From: Spongiimicrobium salis
Lineage (GTDB): Bacteria > Bacteroidota > Bacteroidia > Flavobacteriales > Flavobacteriaceae
Assembly (NCBI RefSeq): GCF_043678055.1
Contig: NZ_JBHEQA010000009.1
Location: 68,736 to 132,735 of the forward strand
Direction: 5' to 3'
DNA length: 64,000 nucleotides
Positions 1 through 8,917 of the stretch are shown here, piece after piece. The translations under genes and the position numbers were made by a program. A model generated the notes under the pieces. That model was not told the origin of the DNA. It ran no database searches and worked only from the letters and a program-made list of their open reading frames with translations. Within the stretch, counting starts at the first letter, position 1. Each line of letters opens with the position of its first letter.

Positions 1-375
1 GGGTAAATATTTTTTGCGTTGCTCTTCGGTTCCGTAGGCATAAATGGGATACATGACCAAGGAAGATTGTACAGAGGCTGTAGATCGCACCCCGCTATCG
101 CCCCGTTCTATTTCCTGCATGATAAGACCATAACTGATCTGATCTAATCCCGCACCTCCATATTCCTCTGGAATGTATGGACCAAATGCCCCAATATCTG
201 CGAGTCCACCGATGATTTGTTTTGGAAATTCAGCACGTTGCGCAAAATCTTCAATAATGGGGGAAACATCACGTTTGACCCATTGACGGGCCGCATCGCG
301 AATCAATTTATGTTCTTCGGAAAGTAAATCATCTAAGAGATAGTAATCTGGAGCTTCAAACAAATCAGGTCTCAT
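1..375 (-). CDS. Acyl-CoA dehydrogenase, glutaryl-CoA dehydrogenase-like (N-terminal 125 residues; runs off the left edge)
   Basis: The reverse strand is open from an ATG at 375 to the window edge. The protein begins MRPDLFEAPDYYLLDDLL and continues with the all-alpha N-terminal domain of the flavin acyl-CoA dehydrogenases. Visible family signatures are 'EEYGGAGLDQISYGLIMQEIERGDSG' split around residues 75-98 (EEYGG near 75) and, after it, RSTASVQSSLVM and AYGTEEQRKKYLP. The RSTxSVQSSLVM wording is typical of the glutaryl-CoA dehydrogenase branch, which oxidises glutaryl-CoA to crotonyl-CoA in lysine and tryptophan breakdown, but the catalytic Glu lies beyond the window, so the substrate is uncertain. 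It follows the methyltransferase gene on the same strand after a 130-bp gap and may have its own promoter there. Confidence 0.85.
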   Translation of the reverse strand, partial: MRPDLFEAPDYYLLDDLLSEEHKLIRDAARQWVKRDVSPIIEDFAQRAEFPKQIIGGLADIGAFGPYIPEEYGGAGLDQISYGLIMQEIERGDSGVRSTASVQSSLVMYPIYAYGTEEQRKKYLP

Positions 376-464
376 GGAAAGGGTTTTAATGTTAACTTTT
401 GTATAGCATCGCTTTTAAAGAATTCGCAATAATAGCTGCAAATTTTGTAAAAAAGCAATTTTTT

Positions 465-472
465 CAAAGGTA
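465..472 (-). promoter_or_regulatory. Candidate -7 element (TACCTTTG) upstream of the acyl-CoA dehydrogenase
   Basis: On the minus strand the 8-mer TACCTTTG fits the Bacteroidota -7 consensus TAnnTTTG. It lies about 90 bp upstream of the dehydrogenase start. The base triplet 19 bp further upstream is ATG rather than the usual TTG, so the -33 element is imperfect. This is a motif match only. Confidence 0.3.
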
Positions 473-505
473 GTTAAAGGAAAAATAATGACATATGCAT
501 GAATG

Positions 506-1243
506 TCACATTTTTAAATAAAAATCCTTGGTCAGGGCAATATATTCTGGAGTATATTGGTGACGCTCCAGTTCAATGGTCAATTCTTGGACTATTGGCG
601 TTTTTTCAAGCCGATGAAATTCCAATAAGGACCTTTTTGTAGGAGCCCCTGCATGGCCTTTGACTCGGGTTATCCTTTTAGGAAAAAGCTGCAATGCTTT
701 GGCCAGTGCAAGGAATTTCTCTTCTTCTTGATATGGTATTATGGTGGAGAAAACACCTAATGGGCTCAACAATTGTGCAACCCCTTGTAACAATGCTTCA
801 AAGGGAAGCGCATCGTAAAATCGAGCAGTTTTTCTGGCAGCGTCTATTTGTTCCTCCGCTGCTTTTTCATTGGGAGGAAAATAGGGAGGATTGGAGACAA
901 TAAGATCGTAGTGTTCTTCAATTTCTTCTGTGAGTTCATCCAGCCCAGCATGATAACAAAAAAGACGATCGGCCCAAGGAGAATTTTCAAAATTGGAGAC
1001 ACACTGTTCATAGGCTTCCGCGTCAATTTCAATGCCATCAATGATTTCGGCATGACTGCGTTGTGCCAACTGAAGGGCAATAACCCCTGTTCCTGCACCA
1101 ATATCCAAAATGGAATTTGGATGGGTGTCAATAGCAGTCCAAGCACCCAATAACACGCCATCCGTACCAATTTTCATAGCACAGCGGTCTTGATGAACGC
1201 TAAACTGTTTGAAAGTAAAAGGCTTGTTCAAAATCTTCAGCAT
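506..1243 (-). CDS. trmN6: tRNA1(Val) (adenine(37)-N6)-methyltransferase (YfiC/TrmN6 family)
   Basis: This is a 245-residue class I SAM-dependent methyltransferase. The SAM-binding loop DIGAGTG is at residues 47-53, the acidic ribose contact IEIDAEA follows near 71-77, and the N6-adenine catalytic motif NPPY is at 118-121. The N-terminal stretch FKQFSVHQDRCAMKIGTDGVLLGAW is the family hallmark (the HQ...MK.GTDG..LG.W pattern). The family methylates A37 of tRNA1(Val) in Escherichia coli. The gene starts 1 bp after the stop of rimM, so it is almost certainly co-transcribed with rpsP-rimM and forms a small translation-related operon. Length is normal for the family. Confidence 0.87.
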   Translation of the reverse strand: MLKILNKPFTFKQFSVHQDRCAMKIGTDGVLLGAWTAIDTHPNSILDIGAGTGVIALQLAQRSHAEIIDGIEIDAEAYEQCVSNFENSPWADRLFCYHAGLDELTEEIEEHYDLIVSNPPYFPPNEKAAEEQIDAARKTARFYDALPFEALLQGVAQLLSPLGVFSTIIPYQEEEKFLALAKALQLFPKRITRVKGHAGAPTKRSLLEFHRLEKTPIVQELTIELERHQYTPEYIALTKDFYLKM

Positions 1244-1244
1244 C

Positions 1245-1772
1245 TTAGGATAGGTACAAATCTACCAATCCTTCCGGGGTAGTTACAAAAATAGTTTTTT
1301 GTTCCCGATCCACTTTATTGATAATTTGATCGTTGATTGGAATTAAGAGTTCTTTGCCCTCTTTTTTCACTTCAAACAAGGCTTGGGAAGTCGTATCGTT
1401 TACACTTTGAATTGTACCAATATTTCCGTGGAGTTCATCTTCCAATGTAAACCCGATAACTTCATGATAATAGAATTTATTTCCACTTAGTTTAGGTAAG
1501 AATTCTAAGGGAAGATATAGCTCTGAACCCATAATCTTGTCCGCATCGTCCTCGTTGCTCACTTCCTCAAATCGGATGCGTAAGAGTGCCGATTTATGCA
1601 AGACACACTTTTCAATAAAAAATGGAACCAGATTGTTTCGCAATGAAACAAAAACTGATTCCATGTTTTCGTAAAGTTCGGGTTCATCCGTGTCGATTTT
1701 GACCAACACTTCCCCCTTATAACTAAATTTTGAAACGATTTTGCCGAGGTAGAAACAAGCTGACTTCTGCAT
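1245..1772 (-). CDS. rimM: Ribosome maturation factor RimM
   Basis: The 175-residue protein has the two-domain RimM layout. An N-terminal beta-barrel (about 1-95) opens with FYLGKIVSKFSYKGEVLVKIDTD, matching the usual 'lGkI...G.kGEv.v' start. A PRC-barrel follows (about 95-175) containing YYHEVIGFTLED and ELLIPINDQII. RimM binds S19 and helps mature the head of the 30S subunit. The gene lies 13 bp downstream of rpsP, the arrangement conserved in most bacteria (S16 next to RimM), which supports both calls. Confidence 0.95.
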   Translation of the reverse strand: MQKSACFYLGKIVSKFSYKGEVLVKIDTDEPELYENMESVFVSLRNNLVPFFIEKCVLHKSALLRIRFEEVSNEDDADKIMGSELYLPLEFLPKLSGNKFYYHEVIGFTLEDELHGNIGTIQSVNDTTSQALFEVKKEGKELLIPINDQIINKVDREQKTIFVTTPEGLVDLYLS

Positions 1773-1785
1773 ATCGTTTAAAAGA

Positions 1786-2310
1786 CTATTCTTCTTCTGT
1801 GGAAGCTACAGGAGCTGCATCTTCAGAATCGGCAGTGCCTTCTTCAACTTCAGGAGCTGCTGCAGCTGCGGCCTCTTGTATTCTTTTTTCGTTGATTTCC
1901 TTTTCAGCCTCCAAAGCTTTGGCCTTGGCATCAGCTTTTGCTTTATCCAAACCTTCTACTTTGGCGCCAATGGATTTTGCTTTCTCTTCCAACCAAGCAT
2001 TGAATTTTTCTTCTGCTTGCTCTTCGGTCAATGCACCTTTACGAACACCTCCCAATAAGTGGTGCTTTAAAAGAACACCTTTGTAAGAAAGGATTTTTTT
2101 GGCAGTATCGGAGGGCTGTGCTCCATTCTGTAACCATGTGACAGAATTGTCAACATTCAAAGTAATGGTAGCAGGATTGGTGTTTGGATTATACGTTCCC
2201 AATTTTTCAAGAAACTTACCGTCTCTTTTTGCGCGGGAATCCGCAGCTACTACCCAATAGAAAGGTTTTCCTTTTTTTCCGTGTCGTTGTAATCTAATTC
2301 TAACTGGCAT
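1786..2310 (-). CDS. rpsP: 30S ribosomal protein S16, with long C-terminal extension
   Basis: Residues 1 to about 85 are a standard S16: MPVRIRLQRHGKKGKPFYWVVAADSR at the start, followed by the 'GTYNP' turn and the GAQPSDTAKKIL helix. The protein is 174 residues, roughly twice the usual bacterial length. The extra part is a charged helix rich in Lys, Glu and Ala, an alanine run, and a Glu/Ala/Ser tail ending STEEE. From memory such tails are common in Bacteroidota S16. It is the first gene of the rpsP-rimM-methyltransferase operon and has a good promoter at 2385-2414. Confidence 0.97.
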   Translation of the reverse strand: MPVRIRLQRHGKKGKPFYWVVAADSRAKRDGKFLEKLGTYNPNTNPATITLNVDNSVTWLQNGAQPSDTAKKILSYKGVLLKHHLLGGVRKGALTEEQAEEKFNAWLEEKAKSIGAKVEGLDKAKADAKAKALEAEKEINEKRIQEAAAAAAPEVEEGTADSEDAAPVASTEEE

Positions 2311-2325
2311 ATCACATTAATTTGT

Positions 2326-2340
2326 AGGGTGCCCGACCCT
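2326..2340 (-). other. Short leader hairpin upstream of rpsP
   Basis: The sequence AGGGT-GCCCG-ACCCT forms a perfect 5-bp stem with a 5-base loop, 15 bp upstream of the rpsP start codon and within the predicted mRNA leader. It could influence translation of S16 or be incidental; there is no T-tract and it is not a terminator. Confidence 0.3.
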
Positions 2341-2384
2341 TGATTATTAATTCTTTTTTAACTGGCTTTATCCTAAAGCGGGTG

Positions 2385-2414
2385 CAAATATAAGTCTTTT
2401 TTTTAAGAGAACAA
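2385..2414 (-). promoter_or_regulatory. Promoter of the rpsP-rimM-trmN6 operon (TTG-N19-TATATTTG)
   Basis: Read on the minus strand, TTG (2412-2414) is followed after exactly 19 bases by TATATTTG (2385-2392). This matches the published Flavobacteriia/Bacteroidota consensus TTG (-33) and TAnnTTTG (-7) at the preferred spacing. The expected start point is near 2378, giving a leader of about 70 nt before rpsP. Confidence 0.75.
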
Positions 2415-2538
2415 TGCTTTTTGGGAATATGCTTTAACGATATGGGCTCGTTGATAACTCCTAACAACTCATCTTTTTTCAAAGACACGATTTTTTTACT
2501 TTTATACCCTCCTTTTAAAGCGAATAAACCCTTCTTTT

Positions 2539-5500
2539 ATGTACCTGATCTTTGATACCGAAACTACTGGATTGCCCAAACGTTTTAATGCCCCGCTTTC
2601 GGATACGGATAATTGGCCCAGATGTATTCAAATTGCCTGGCAATTGCACGATGCCATGGGGAATTTGGTGGAACATCAGGATTATTTAGTACAAACGGAT
2701 GGATTCAATATTCCCTATGATGCGGAAAAAATACATGGAATTTCAACAGCTTTGGCCGATCAGGAAGGCGTTCCTTTAATGGAGGTCTTGGAGAAATTCA
2801 ATATTGCCCTGTCCAAAGCTAAATTTATTGTAGGGCAAAATGTGGGCTTTGATGTCAATATTATGGGCTGTGAATTCTACAGGATGCAAGTGGAGAATCC
2901 ACTCCAAGAACTTCCAGTATTGGATACTTGTACCGAGGAAACGGCTATGCTCTGCCAAATACCAGGCGGTCGCGGAGGAAAGTTTAAGTTGCCCACCCTA
3001 ACGGAACTTCATCAACATTTGTTCAATACCCCTTTTGCCGAGGCGCATAATGCAACTGCCGATGTAGAAGCCACTACACGTTGTTTCTTGGAATTGGTGA
3101 GAAGAAAGCAATACAGCATTGAGCAGTTGGATGTATCCCCGGATTATTTCCAAAATTTCTCGGAGTCCAATCCCCAGGAAATTCAACTGATCGGATTAAA
3201 GCATATTAATCTAAAGAAGGCATCTAAGGCAATTGCCGATGCGTTTTGGGAGAAAGATACGGGTGGCGTATCGGAGGAAGAGATTCTGGAAAATGTAAAA
3301 AGCTTGGAGGGCGCAAGTTTTGCACATCTGCACAACCATACCCAATTCTCCATTTTACAATCCACGATAAGTGTTCCTGATTTGATCAAGGCTACGGCCA
3401 ACGAAAAAATGCCCGCAGTAGCCATGACGGATCACGCCAATATGATGGGGGCGTTTCACTTTGTAAATGGGGTCATTAATCATAACAAGGGAGTTGCCTC
3501 GCGTAATGAAGAGCTAAAGAACCGCTTTGAGGCCACTCAAAATGGAACGCTGGAAGAGGGACAGGAAGCTCTTCATGAATTGCCGGAACTAGAATTGGAA
3601 ATCACTCCCATAGTAGGTTGTGAATTTCAGGTATGTGAAGACCATACCAACAAATCCCAAAAGGACAATGGATATCAAATTGTGATGCTGGCCAAAAATA
3701 AGAACGGCTATCATAACTTATCCAAAATGTCTTCTATTGCTTTCGTAAGTGGGAAATATTATGTGCCACGTATCGATAAAAAAATCATAGAACAATATAA
3801 GGAAGACGTCATTGTACTTACCGGAAACCTCTATGGAGAAGTCCCTAGCAAGGTGCTCAATGTAGGCGAAAAACAGGCGGAGGAAGCATTGATTTGGTGG
3901 AAGGACACTTTTGGGGATGACCTTTATATTGAACTGATGCGACACGGGCAGGAAGATGAAGATCGTGTAAATCAGGTGTTGTTGCAATTCGCAAAAAAGC
4001 ATCAAGTGAAGGTGGTGGCTACCAATAACACCTATTATCGAAGTAAGGAAAATGCCAATGCCCACGATATTCTTTTGTGCGTAAAAGATGGGGAGAAACA
4101 GGCAACGCCCATAGGACGAGGACGTGGCTATCGCTATGGTCTGCCCAATCAGGAATATTACTTTAAGTCCTCCAATGAGATGAAGGAACTGTTTAAAGAT
4201 GTTCCGCAGGCAATTACCAATGTTCAGGAAATTGTGGATAAAATAGAGACTTTCACACTGGCCCGTGATGTATTATTGCCCGCTTTTGATATTCCTGAAG
4301 AATTTCAATTTGAAGAAGATCAACTGGATGGCGGCAAGCGTGGGGAGAACAAATACTTGCGGCATATTACCTATGAAGGAGCTAAGAAACGCTATGGTGA
4401 AATTACGCCCGAGATTGATGAACGATTGGATTTTGAGCTCAAGGTTATTGAAAATACGGGTTATCCGGGCTACTTCCTGATTGTTGAAGATTTTATCAGG
4501 GCCGCAAGGGATATGGATGTATCTGTTGGCCCTGGTAGGGGGTCTGCTGCAGGTTCGGTAGTGGCCTATTGCCTTTGGATTACAAATCTGGACCCTATTA
4601 AGTACGACTTACTTTTTGAGCGCTTCCTCAATCCGGACCGTATTAGTATGCCAGATATTGATATCGATTTTGATGACGAGGGTCGTGGTAGGGTCATGGA
4701 CTATGTGATTGAAAAGTATGGGGCCAATCAAGTAGCGCAGATCATTACCTATGGTACTATGGCGGCAAAATCGTCCATACGGGATACGGCACGTGCCTTG
4801 GATCTTCCTTTAGGAGATGCGGATCGCATGGCCAAGTTGATTCCCAATATGTCCAAATTAAACAAAATCATTGGAGTAGATGAGGCTACTTTGCGGAAAA
4901 AGTTCAAGTCGGATGAGATGGAAAACATCAATCAGCTATTGAATATTTCTGAAGGAGAAGGCTTGGAGGCAGAGACCTTGAATCAGGCATATGTCTTGGA
5001 AGGCTCGGTAAGAAATACAGGGATACATGCCTGTGGTGTGATCATTACTCCTGATGACATTACCAAATTTGTGCCCGTAGCCCTGGCCAAAGACTCCGAC
5101 ATGTACTGTACCCAGTTCGATAACTCGGTCGTGGAAAATGCCGGACTCCTTAAAATGGATTTCTTGGGACTAAAAACCTTGACCTTAATCAAGGATACCG
5201 TGAAAATTGTAAAGGCCAAACACGGCGTTGAATTGGATCCCGAAAATTTCCCCTTGGATGATCAAAAAACCTATGAGCTTTTTCAACGTGGGGAAACGGT
5301 AGGGGTGTTTCAATACGAATCTCCGGGGATGCAAAAACATATGAGATCTCTGAAACCCACGGTATTTGCGGATCTTATCGCCATGAATGCCCTGTATCGC
5401 CCAGGACCTATGGAATACATTCCCAGTTTTATTGCGCGAAAACATGGGGATGAAGAAATTGTTTATGATCTAGAGGCTTGTGAAGAGTATTTGGCCGAGA

Positions 5501-6975
5501 CCTACGGGATTACCGTATACCAGGAGCAGGTGATGTTGCTGTCGCAAAAATTGGCCGACTTTACCAAAGGTGAAGCCGATGTACTGCGTAAGGCGATGGG
5601 GAAGAAGCAAAAGCATGTCCTTGATAAAATGAAGCCCAAGTTTATTTCGCAGGCAGAAGCGAAAGGCCATGATGTGAAAACTTTGGAGAAGATTTGGAAG
5701 GATTGGGAAGCTTTTGCTTCTTATGCTTTTAACAAGAGTCATTCCACGTGTTATGCCTGGATTGCGTATCAAACGGCCTATTGCAAAGCACATTATCCGG
5801 CCGAATATATGGCGGCCGTATTGTCTAACAATATGAACGACATTAAACAGGTTACCTTTTTTATGGAGGAATGTAAGCGTATGGGCTTGGAAGTATTGGG
5901 GCCAGATGTCAATGAATCCTATTATAAATTTTCCGTAAATGATCGTGGAGCCGTACGCTTTGGTATGGGCGCTGTAAAAGGCGTCGGAGCCAATGCCGTA
6001 GAAACTATTGTGGCCAATAGGAAAAAGGATGGTCCGTATCGTTCGGTTTTTGACCTCTCAAAAAGGATAGATCTGCGGGCAGCAAATAAAAAAGCATTTG
6101 AAAACTTGGCTGTGGCCGGAGGTTTTGACTCCTTTGGAGCCGCACACAGGGCGCAGTATTATCACGATGAGGGCGATGGGATTACCTTTTTGGAAAAGGT
6201 CATGAAATATGGCGCAAAATATCAGGAAAATGCCAACTCTTCCCAAGTGAGTCTTTTTGGAGATGCCAGTGAAGTGCAGATTCCGGAGCCCGTTGTGCCT
6301 CCTTGCGAAGAATGGGGAACTATGGAAAAATTGCGAAGGGAAAAAGAAGTGGTCGGAATTTATATTTCAGGCCATCCTTTGGACGATTTTAAAACGGAGA
6401 TCAAAAGCTTTTGCAATGCAGGGGTTTCCTACTTCAACAATATGGGAGATTATGTAAACAAGGAGCTTTCTTTTGCAGGTGTGATCAGCGATGTGCAACA
6501 TCGTGTTTCCAAGAACGGAAAAGGATGGGCCCTCTTTACCATGGAAGATTATACGGATTCTTATGAATTTCGAATCTTTGGGGAGGAGTACCTGAAATTT
6601 AGACATTTTCTTATGGTGAACTCCTTTGCATACGTAAAAGTATATATCAAAGATGGTTGGGTAAATAGGGATACGGGTAAAAAGGGAGACCCTAGAATGC
6701 AATTCAATAGTTTTATGCTTTTGCAGGAAGTCATGGAAACCTATGCAAGGAAGTTGACCATTAAGTTGAATATTGACCAATTGAAAGAAGAACATATCCT
6801 TGATTTAAAGGACCTTTTGGTATCCCATCAGGGAAATCATCCCTTCAGCTTTGTGATTTATGAAATGAAGGAACAGATAAAATTGAATTTATCCAGTCGC
6901 AAACAAAAAATTCAAATTTCTTCAGAACTGTTATCTGTTTTGGAAGAGAAGCAGGTACATTATAAATTGAACTAA
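2539..6975 (+). CDS. dnaE: DNA polymerase III subunit alpha with fused N-terminal 3'-5' exonuclease
   Basis: This is the 1478-residue replicative polymerase. Residues 1 to about 180 are a DnaQ-like proofreading exonuclease: Exo I motif FDTETTG with Asp6 and Glu8, and the third motif HNATADVEATTR near residue 170. A PHP domain begins near residue 261 (HLHNHTQFSILQ). The polymerase core contains GPGRGSAAGS and the catalytic acidic motif PDIDIDFDD near 705-713. An OB-fold and C-terminal region complete it. E. coli keeps the exonuclease as a separate protein (DnaQ); the fusion seen here agrees with its length, and I recall it as usual in Flavobacteriia. The gene is divergent from rpsP across a 228-bp gap and is followed by trxA. 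Confidence 0.97.
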   Translation: MYLIFDTETTGLPKRFNAPLSDTDNWPRCIQIAWQLHDAMGNLVEHQDYLVQTDGFNIPYDAEKIHGISTALADQEGVPLMEVLEKFNIALSKAKFIVGQNVGFDVNIMGCEFYRMQVENPLQELPVLDTCTEETAMLCQIPGGRGGKFKLPTLTELHQHLFNTPFAEAHNATADVEATTRCFLELVRRKQYSIEQLDVSPDYFQNFSESNPQEIQLIGLKHINLKKASKAIADAFWEKDTGGVSEEEILENVKSLEGASFAHLHNHTQFSILQSTISVPDLIKATANEKMPAVAMTDHANMMGAFHFVNGVINHNKGVASRNEELKNRFEATQNGTLEEGQEALHELPELELEITPIVGCEFQVCEDHTNKSQKDNGYQIVMLAKNKNGYHNLSKMSSIAFVSGKYYVPRIDKKIIEQYKEDVIVLTGNLYGEVPSKVLNVGEKQAEEALIWWKDTFGDDLYIELMRHGQEDEDRVNQVLLQFAKKHQVKVVATNNTYYRSKENANAHDILLCVKDGEKQATPIGRGRGYRYGLPNQEYYFKSSNEMKELFKDVPQAITNVQEIVDKIETFTLARDVLLPAFDIPEEFQFEEDQLDGGKRGENKYLRHITYEGAKKRYGEITPEIDERLDFELKVIENTGYPGYFLIVEDFIRAARDMDVSVGPGRGSAAGSVVAYCLWITNLDPIKYDLLFERFLNPDRISMPDIDIDFDDEGRGRVMDYVIEKYGANQVAQIITYGTMAAKSSIRDTARALDLPLGDADRMAKLIPNMSKLNKIIGVDEATLRKKFKSDEMENINQLLNISEGEGLEAETLNQAYVLEGSVRNTGIHACGVIITPDDITKFVPVALAKDSDMYCTQFDNSVVENAGLLKMDFLGLKTLTLIKDTVKIVKAKHGVELDPENFPLDDQKTYELFQRGETVGVFQYESPGMQKHMRSLKPTVFADLIAMNALYRPGPMEYIPSFIARKHGDEEIVYDLEACEEYLAETYGITVYQEQVMLLSQKLADFTKGEADVLRKAMGKKQKHVLDKMKPKFISQAEAKGHDVKTLEKIWKDWEAFASYAFNKSHSTCYAWIAYQTAYCKAHYPAEYMAAVLSNNMNDIKQVTFFMEECKRMGLEVLGPDVNESYYKFSVNDRGAVRFGMGAVKGVGANAVETIVANRKKDGPYRSVFDLSKRIDLRAANKKAFENLAVAGGFDSFGAAHRAQYYHDEGDGITFLEKVMKYGAKYQENANSSQVSLFGDASEVQIPEPVVPPCEEWGTMEKLRREKEVVGIYISGHPLDDFKTEIKSFCNAGVSYFNNMGDYVNKELSFAGVISDVQHRVSKNGKGWALFTMEDYTDSYEFRIFGEEYLKFRHFLMVNSFAYVKVYIKDGWVNRDTGKKGDPRMQFNSFMLLQEVMETYARKLTIKLNIDQLKEEHILDLKDLLVSHQGNHPFSFVIYEMKEQIKLNLSSRKQKIQISSELLSVLEEKQVHYKLN

Positions 6976-7149
6976 AAGGGAAATGACCGTGTTGCCCGTA
7001 AGAAGGGAATTTAATAAATATATCCCCCAAAAAGATGTGGATATCAAGAATTAAGTTCCTGATTCACAAAGTGCTTTAAATAAATATTATTAATAGAGCA
7101 ATAGGTAATACGTATGCATCGTTAGTAAGGTTATAGAGAAATAAATGAC

Positions 7150-7157
7150 TAAGTTTG
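7150..7157 (+). promoter_or_regulatory. Candidate -7 element (TAAGTTTG) of trxA
   Basis: TAAGTTTG is an exact match to TAnnTTTG and lies 26 bp upstream of the trxA start codon. No TTG occurs at the ideal 19-bp distance (TTA triplets are nearby), so the -33 part is weak. The short leader is consistent with a promoter driving trxA alone. Confidence 0.45.
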
Positions 7158-7183
7158 CATAATTATATTAAAAAACAAATAAC

Positions 7184-7501
7184 ATGGCATTAGAAATAAC
7201 AGATGCTACTTTTGATGAGGTAGTTTTGAAAAGTGATAAACCAGTCGTTGTCGACTTTTGGGCTGCATGGTGTGGTCCTTGTAGAATGGTTGGACCCGTT
7301 ATTGACGAAGTTAGTAACGAGTATGAAGGAAAAGCTGTGGTTGGTAAAGTAGACGTTGATGCCAATCAGGAATTTGCAGCGAAATACGGTGTGCGTAACA
7401 TCCCAACCGTTTTGGTTTTCAAAAACGGGGAGATTATTAGCAGACAAGTTGGTGTTTCTCCTAAAAAAGTATACACTGATGCTATTGATGCAGCATTGTA
7501 A
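7184..7501 (+). CDS. trxA: Thioredoxin
   Basis: A 105-residue single-domain thioredoxin. The redox-active site is WCGPC within VDFWAAWCGPCRMVGPV (Cys about residues 30 and 33), and the cis-proline loop IPTVLVFKNG follows near residue 73. It has no signal peptide, so it acts as the cytoplasmic disulfide reductant for ribonucleotide reductase, methionine sulfoxide reductases and similar partners. Family length is about 105-110. The gene is monocistronic: its own -7 element precedes it and a strong intrinsic terminator starts 20 bp after the stop. Confidence 0.96.
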   Translation: MALEITDATFDEVVLKSDKPVVVDFWAAWCGPCRMVGPVIDEVSNEYEGKAVVGKVDVDANQEFAAKYGVRNIPTVLVFKNGEIISRQVGVSPKKVYTDAIDAAL

Positions 7502-7520
7502 ATAAGAGCGTAAACAAGAA

Positions 7521-7553
7521 AAAAGGGCCAGATTTTAATCTGGCCCTTTTTTT
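7521..7553 (+). terminator. Rho-independent terminator of trxA
   Basis: A perfect 14-bp stem (7521-7534 with 7537-7550) closes over a very short loop. The core is GGGCCAGATT/AATCTGGCCC, and it is followed by a run of seven T (7547-7553). The A-rich left arm means it could also work in the opposite direction. Confidence 0.92.
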
Positions 7554-7657
7554 GTGGTTTTTTATGGGAAATGAATAATCCTTAAAAAAACCATAATCTT
7601 TGTATTTGCCTTAAAATGCACCAATATCTTTTCTATCTTAGTTGAACAAATCATGCT

Positions 7658-8587
7658 ATGGATCTTCAGTCAGAATTACACAAATCGTCCCTATTTCAGA
7701 ACCTGGAACTATTGGCCAGTCAGGTAGTGGAGGGTTTTATTAGCGGAATTCACAAGAGTCCATTTCATGGATTTTCGGCAGAATTTGCCGAGCATAAGAT
7801 CTATAACAATGGGGAGAGCACCAAGCATATCGATTGGAAATTGTTTGCCAAGACCGATAAACTATATACCAAACGCTATGAGGAGGAAACCAATTTAAGG
7901 TGTCATATGATTTTGGATAATTCTGCATCCATGTATTATCCTAAGGTAGCAGAATTAGGGATCGATCATCTGAACAAAATTGGATTTGGGGTATTGGCTA
8001 TTGCGGCTTTAATGAATATCTTAAAAAAGCAAAGAGACGCGGTGGGTCTTAGTATCTATTCGGATACGTATAACTTTTATACTTCAGAAAAAAGCAGCGA
8101 ACGGCATCATCAAATGTTGTTGGCTAAATTGAGTGCAGTGAGTTTGGATGCCAGCCCCGCCCAGGAAACAAAAACCTATACCTATCTTCATCAGATTGCG
8201 GAAAACATCCATAGGCGTAGCCTTATCTTTTTATTTACGGATATGTTCCAAACGGCAAAGGATGATGCCGCCTTGTTCGATGCACTACGGCACTTAAAAT
8301 ACAACAAGCACGAAGTGGTGCTCTTTCATCTTCTGGATAAGGATAAAGAGTTTCATTTTGATTTTGAGAATACGCCCAAGCGTTTTGTGGATGTAGAAAC
8401 TGGAAATCATATCGATTTGTATCCAGAAACCGTAAAGGAGGCCTATGAAAAAGAGGTTTCCAATTATATGGACGCCTTAAAAATGAAATGCGCCCAATAC
8501 AAAATTAAATATGTGAATGTGGATATTCATGCAGATTTCTCTAAAATTTTAAATACCTATATGATAGAGCGACAAAAATTTATCTAA
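7658..8587 (+). CDS. DUF58 / von Willebrand A-like domain protein
   Basis: The 309-residue soluble protein matches the DUF58 family. An N-terminal segment holds GFISGIHKSPFHGFSAEFAEHKIYNNGES and the block HIDWKLFAKTDKLYTKRYEEE (about residues 50-75) that defines the family (usual pattern 'iDWk..AR...l.vk.fe.E'). A Rossmann-like VWA fold follows with a metal-site motif DNSASM near residue 88 (DxSxS). In Bacteroidota, DUF58 proteins often partner MoxR-type AAA ATPases in Bat/CoxE-like loci, but no ATPase gene is adjacent here, so the cellular role is open. It stands alone between trxA and tRNA-Asp. Confidence 0.85.
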   Translation: MDLQSELHKSSLFQNLELLASQVVEGFISGIHKSPFHGFSAEFAEHKIYNNGESTKHIDWKLFAKTDKLYTKRYEEETNLRCHMILDNSASMYYPKVAELGIDHLNKIGFGVLAIAALMNILKKQRDAVGLSIYSDTYNFYTSEKSSERHHQMLLAKLSAVSLDASPAQETKTYTYLHQIAENIHRRSLIFLFTDMFQTAKDDAALFDALRHLKYNKHEVVLFHLLDKDKEFHFDFENTPKRFVDVETGNHIDLYPETVKEAYEKEVSNYMDALKMKCAQYKIKYVNVDIHADFSKILNTYMIERQKFI

Positions 8588-8615
8588 AAGGAATGCATTT
8601 TTTAGTGAATTTTGT

Positions 8616-8645
8616 TTGTGAAATTCAATAAGCGGTGTATATTTG
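8616..8645 (+). promoter_or_regulatory. Promoter of tRNA-Asp (TTG-N19-TATATTTG)
   Basis: TTG at 8616-8618 and TATATTTG at 8638-8645 are separated by exactly 19 bases, a full match to the Bacteroidota promoter consensus. Transcription would start near 8652, about 10 bp before the mature tRNA 5' end. Confidence 0.82.
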
Positions 8646-8662
8646 CAACCGCTTAACGCCAC

Positions 8663-8736
8663 GGTTCGGTAGTTCAGTTGGTTAGAATACCTGCCTGTCA
8701 CGCAGGGGGTCGCGGGTTCGAGTCCCGTCCGGACCG
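8663..8736 (+). tRNA. tRNA-Asp (anticodon GTC)
   Basis: A 74-nt cloverleaf can be folded by hand. The acceptor stem is GGTTCGG with CCGGACC (one G-T pair) and discriminator G, the identity base for Asp. The anticodon stem-loop is CCTGC-CTGTCAC-GCAGG, giving anticodon GTC. The T-arm is CGGGTTCGAGTCCCG. CCA is not encoded. A consensus promoter lies just upstream and an intrinsic terminator just downstream, so it is a one-gene transcription unit. Confidence 0.97.
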
Positions 8737-8737
8737 C

Positions 8738-8769
8738 AAAAATCGCTTCAGAAATGGAGCGATTTTTTT
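8738..8769 (+). terminator. Rho-independent terminator after tRNA-Asp
   Basis: AAAAATCGCT (8738-8747) pairs with AGCGATTTTT (8758-8767); the stem extends by a T-G and a C-G pair towards a 6-base loop. It ends in seven T. It begins one base after the tRNA. Confidence 0.88.
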
Positions 8770-8917
8770 GGTTTTTATGCTCTCTGGTCAAATATTAAAT
8801 TCTTGGTATTTTGACATCAAATCATCTAAAATTGCTACAGGGAAATATGCTTTGATCGACATCTTACTATTTTGTTTCCTCCTAAGAGAAGTAACCCTAT
8901 CCCTAAATATACTGGTA

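Noticed and set aside
7521..7553. Small RNA gene after trxA
   Set aside because: The perfect stem with a T-run is fully explained as an intrinsic terminator; no upstream promoter separates it from trxA.
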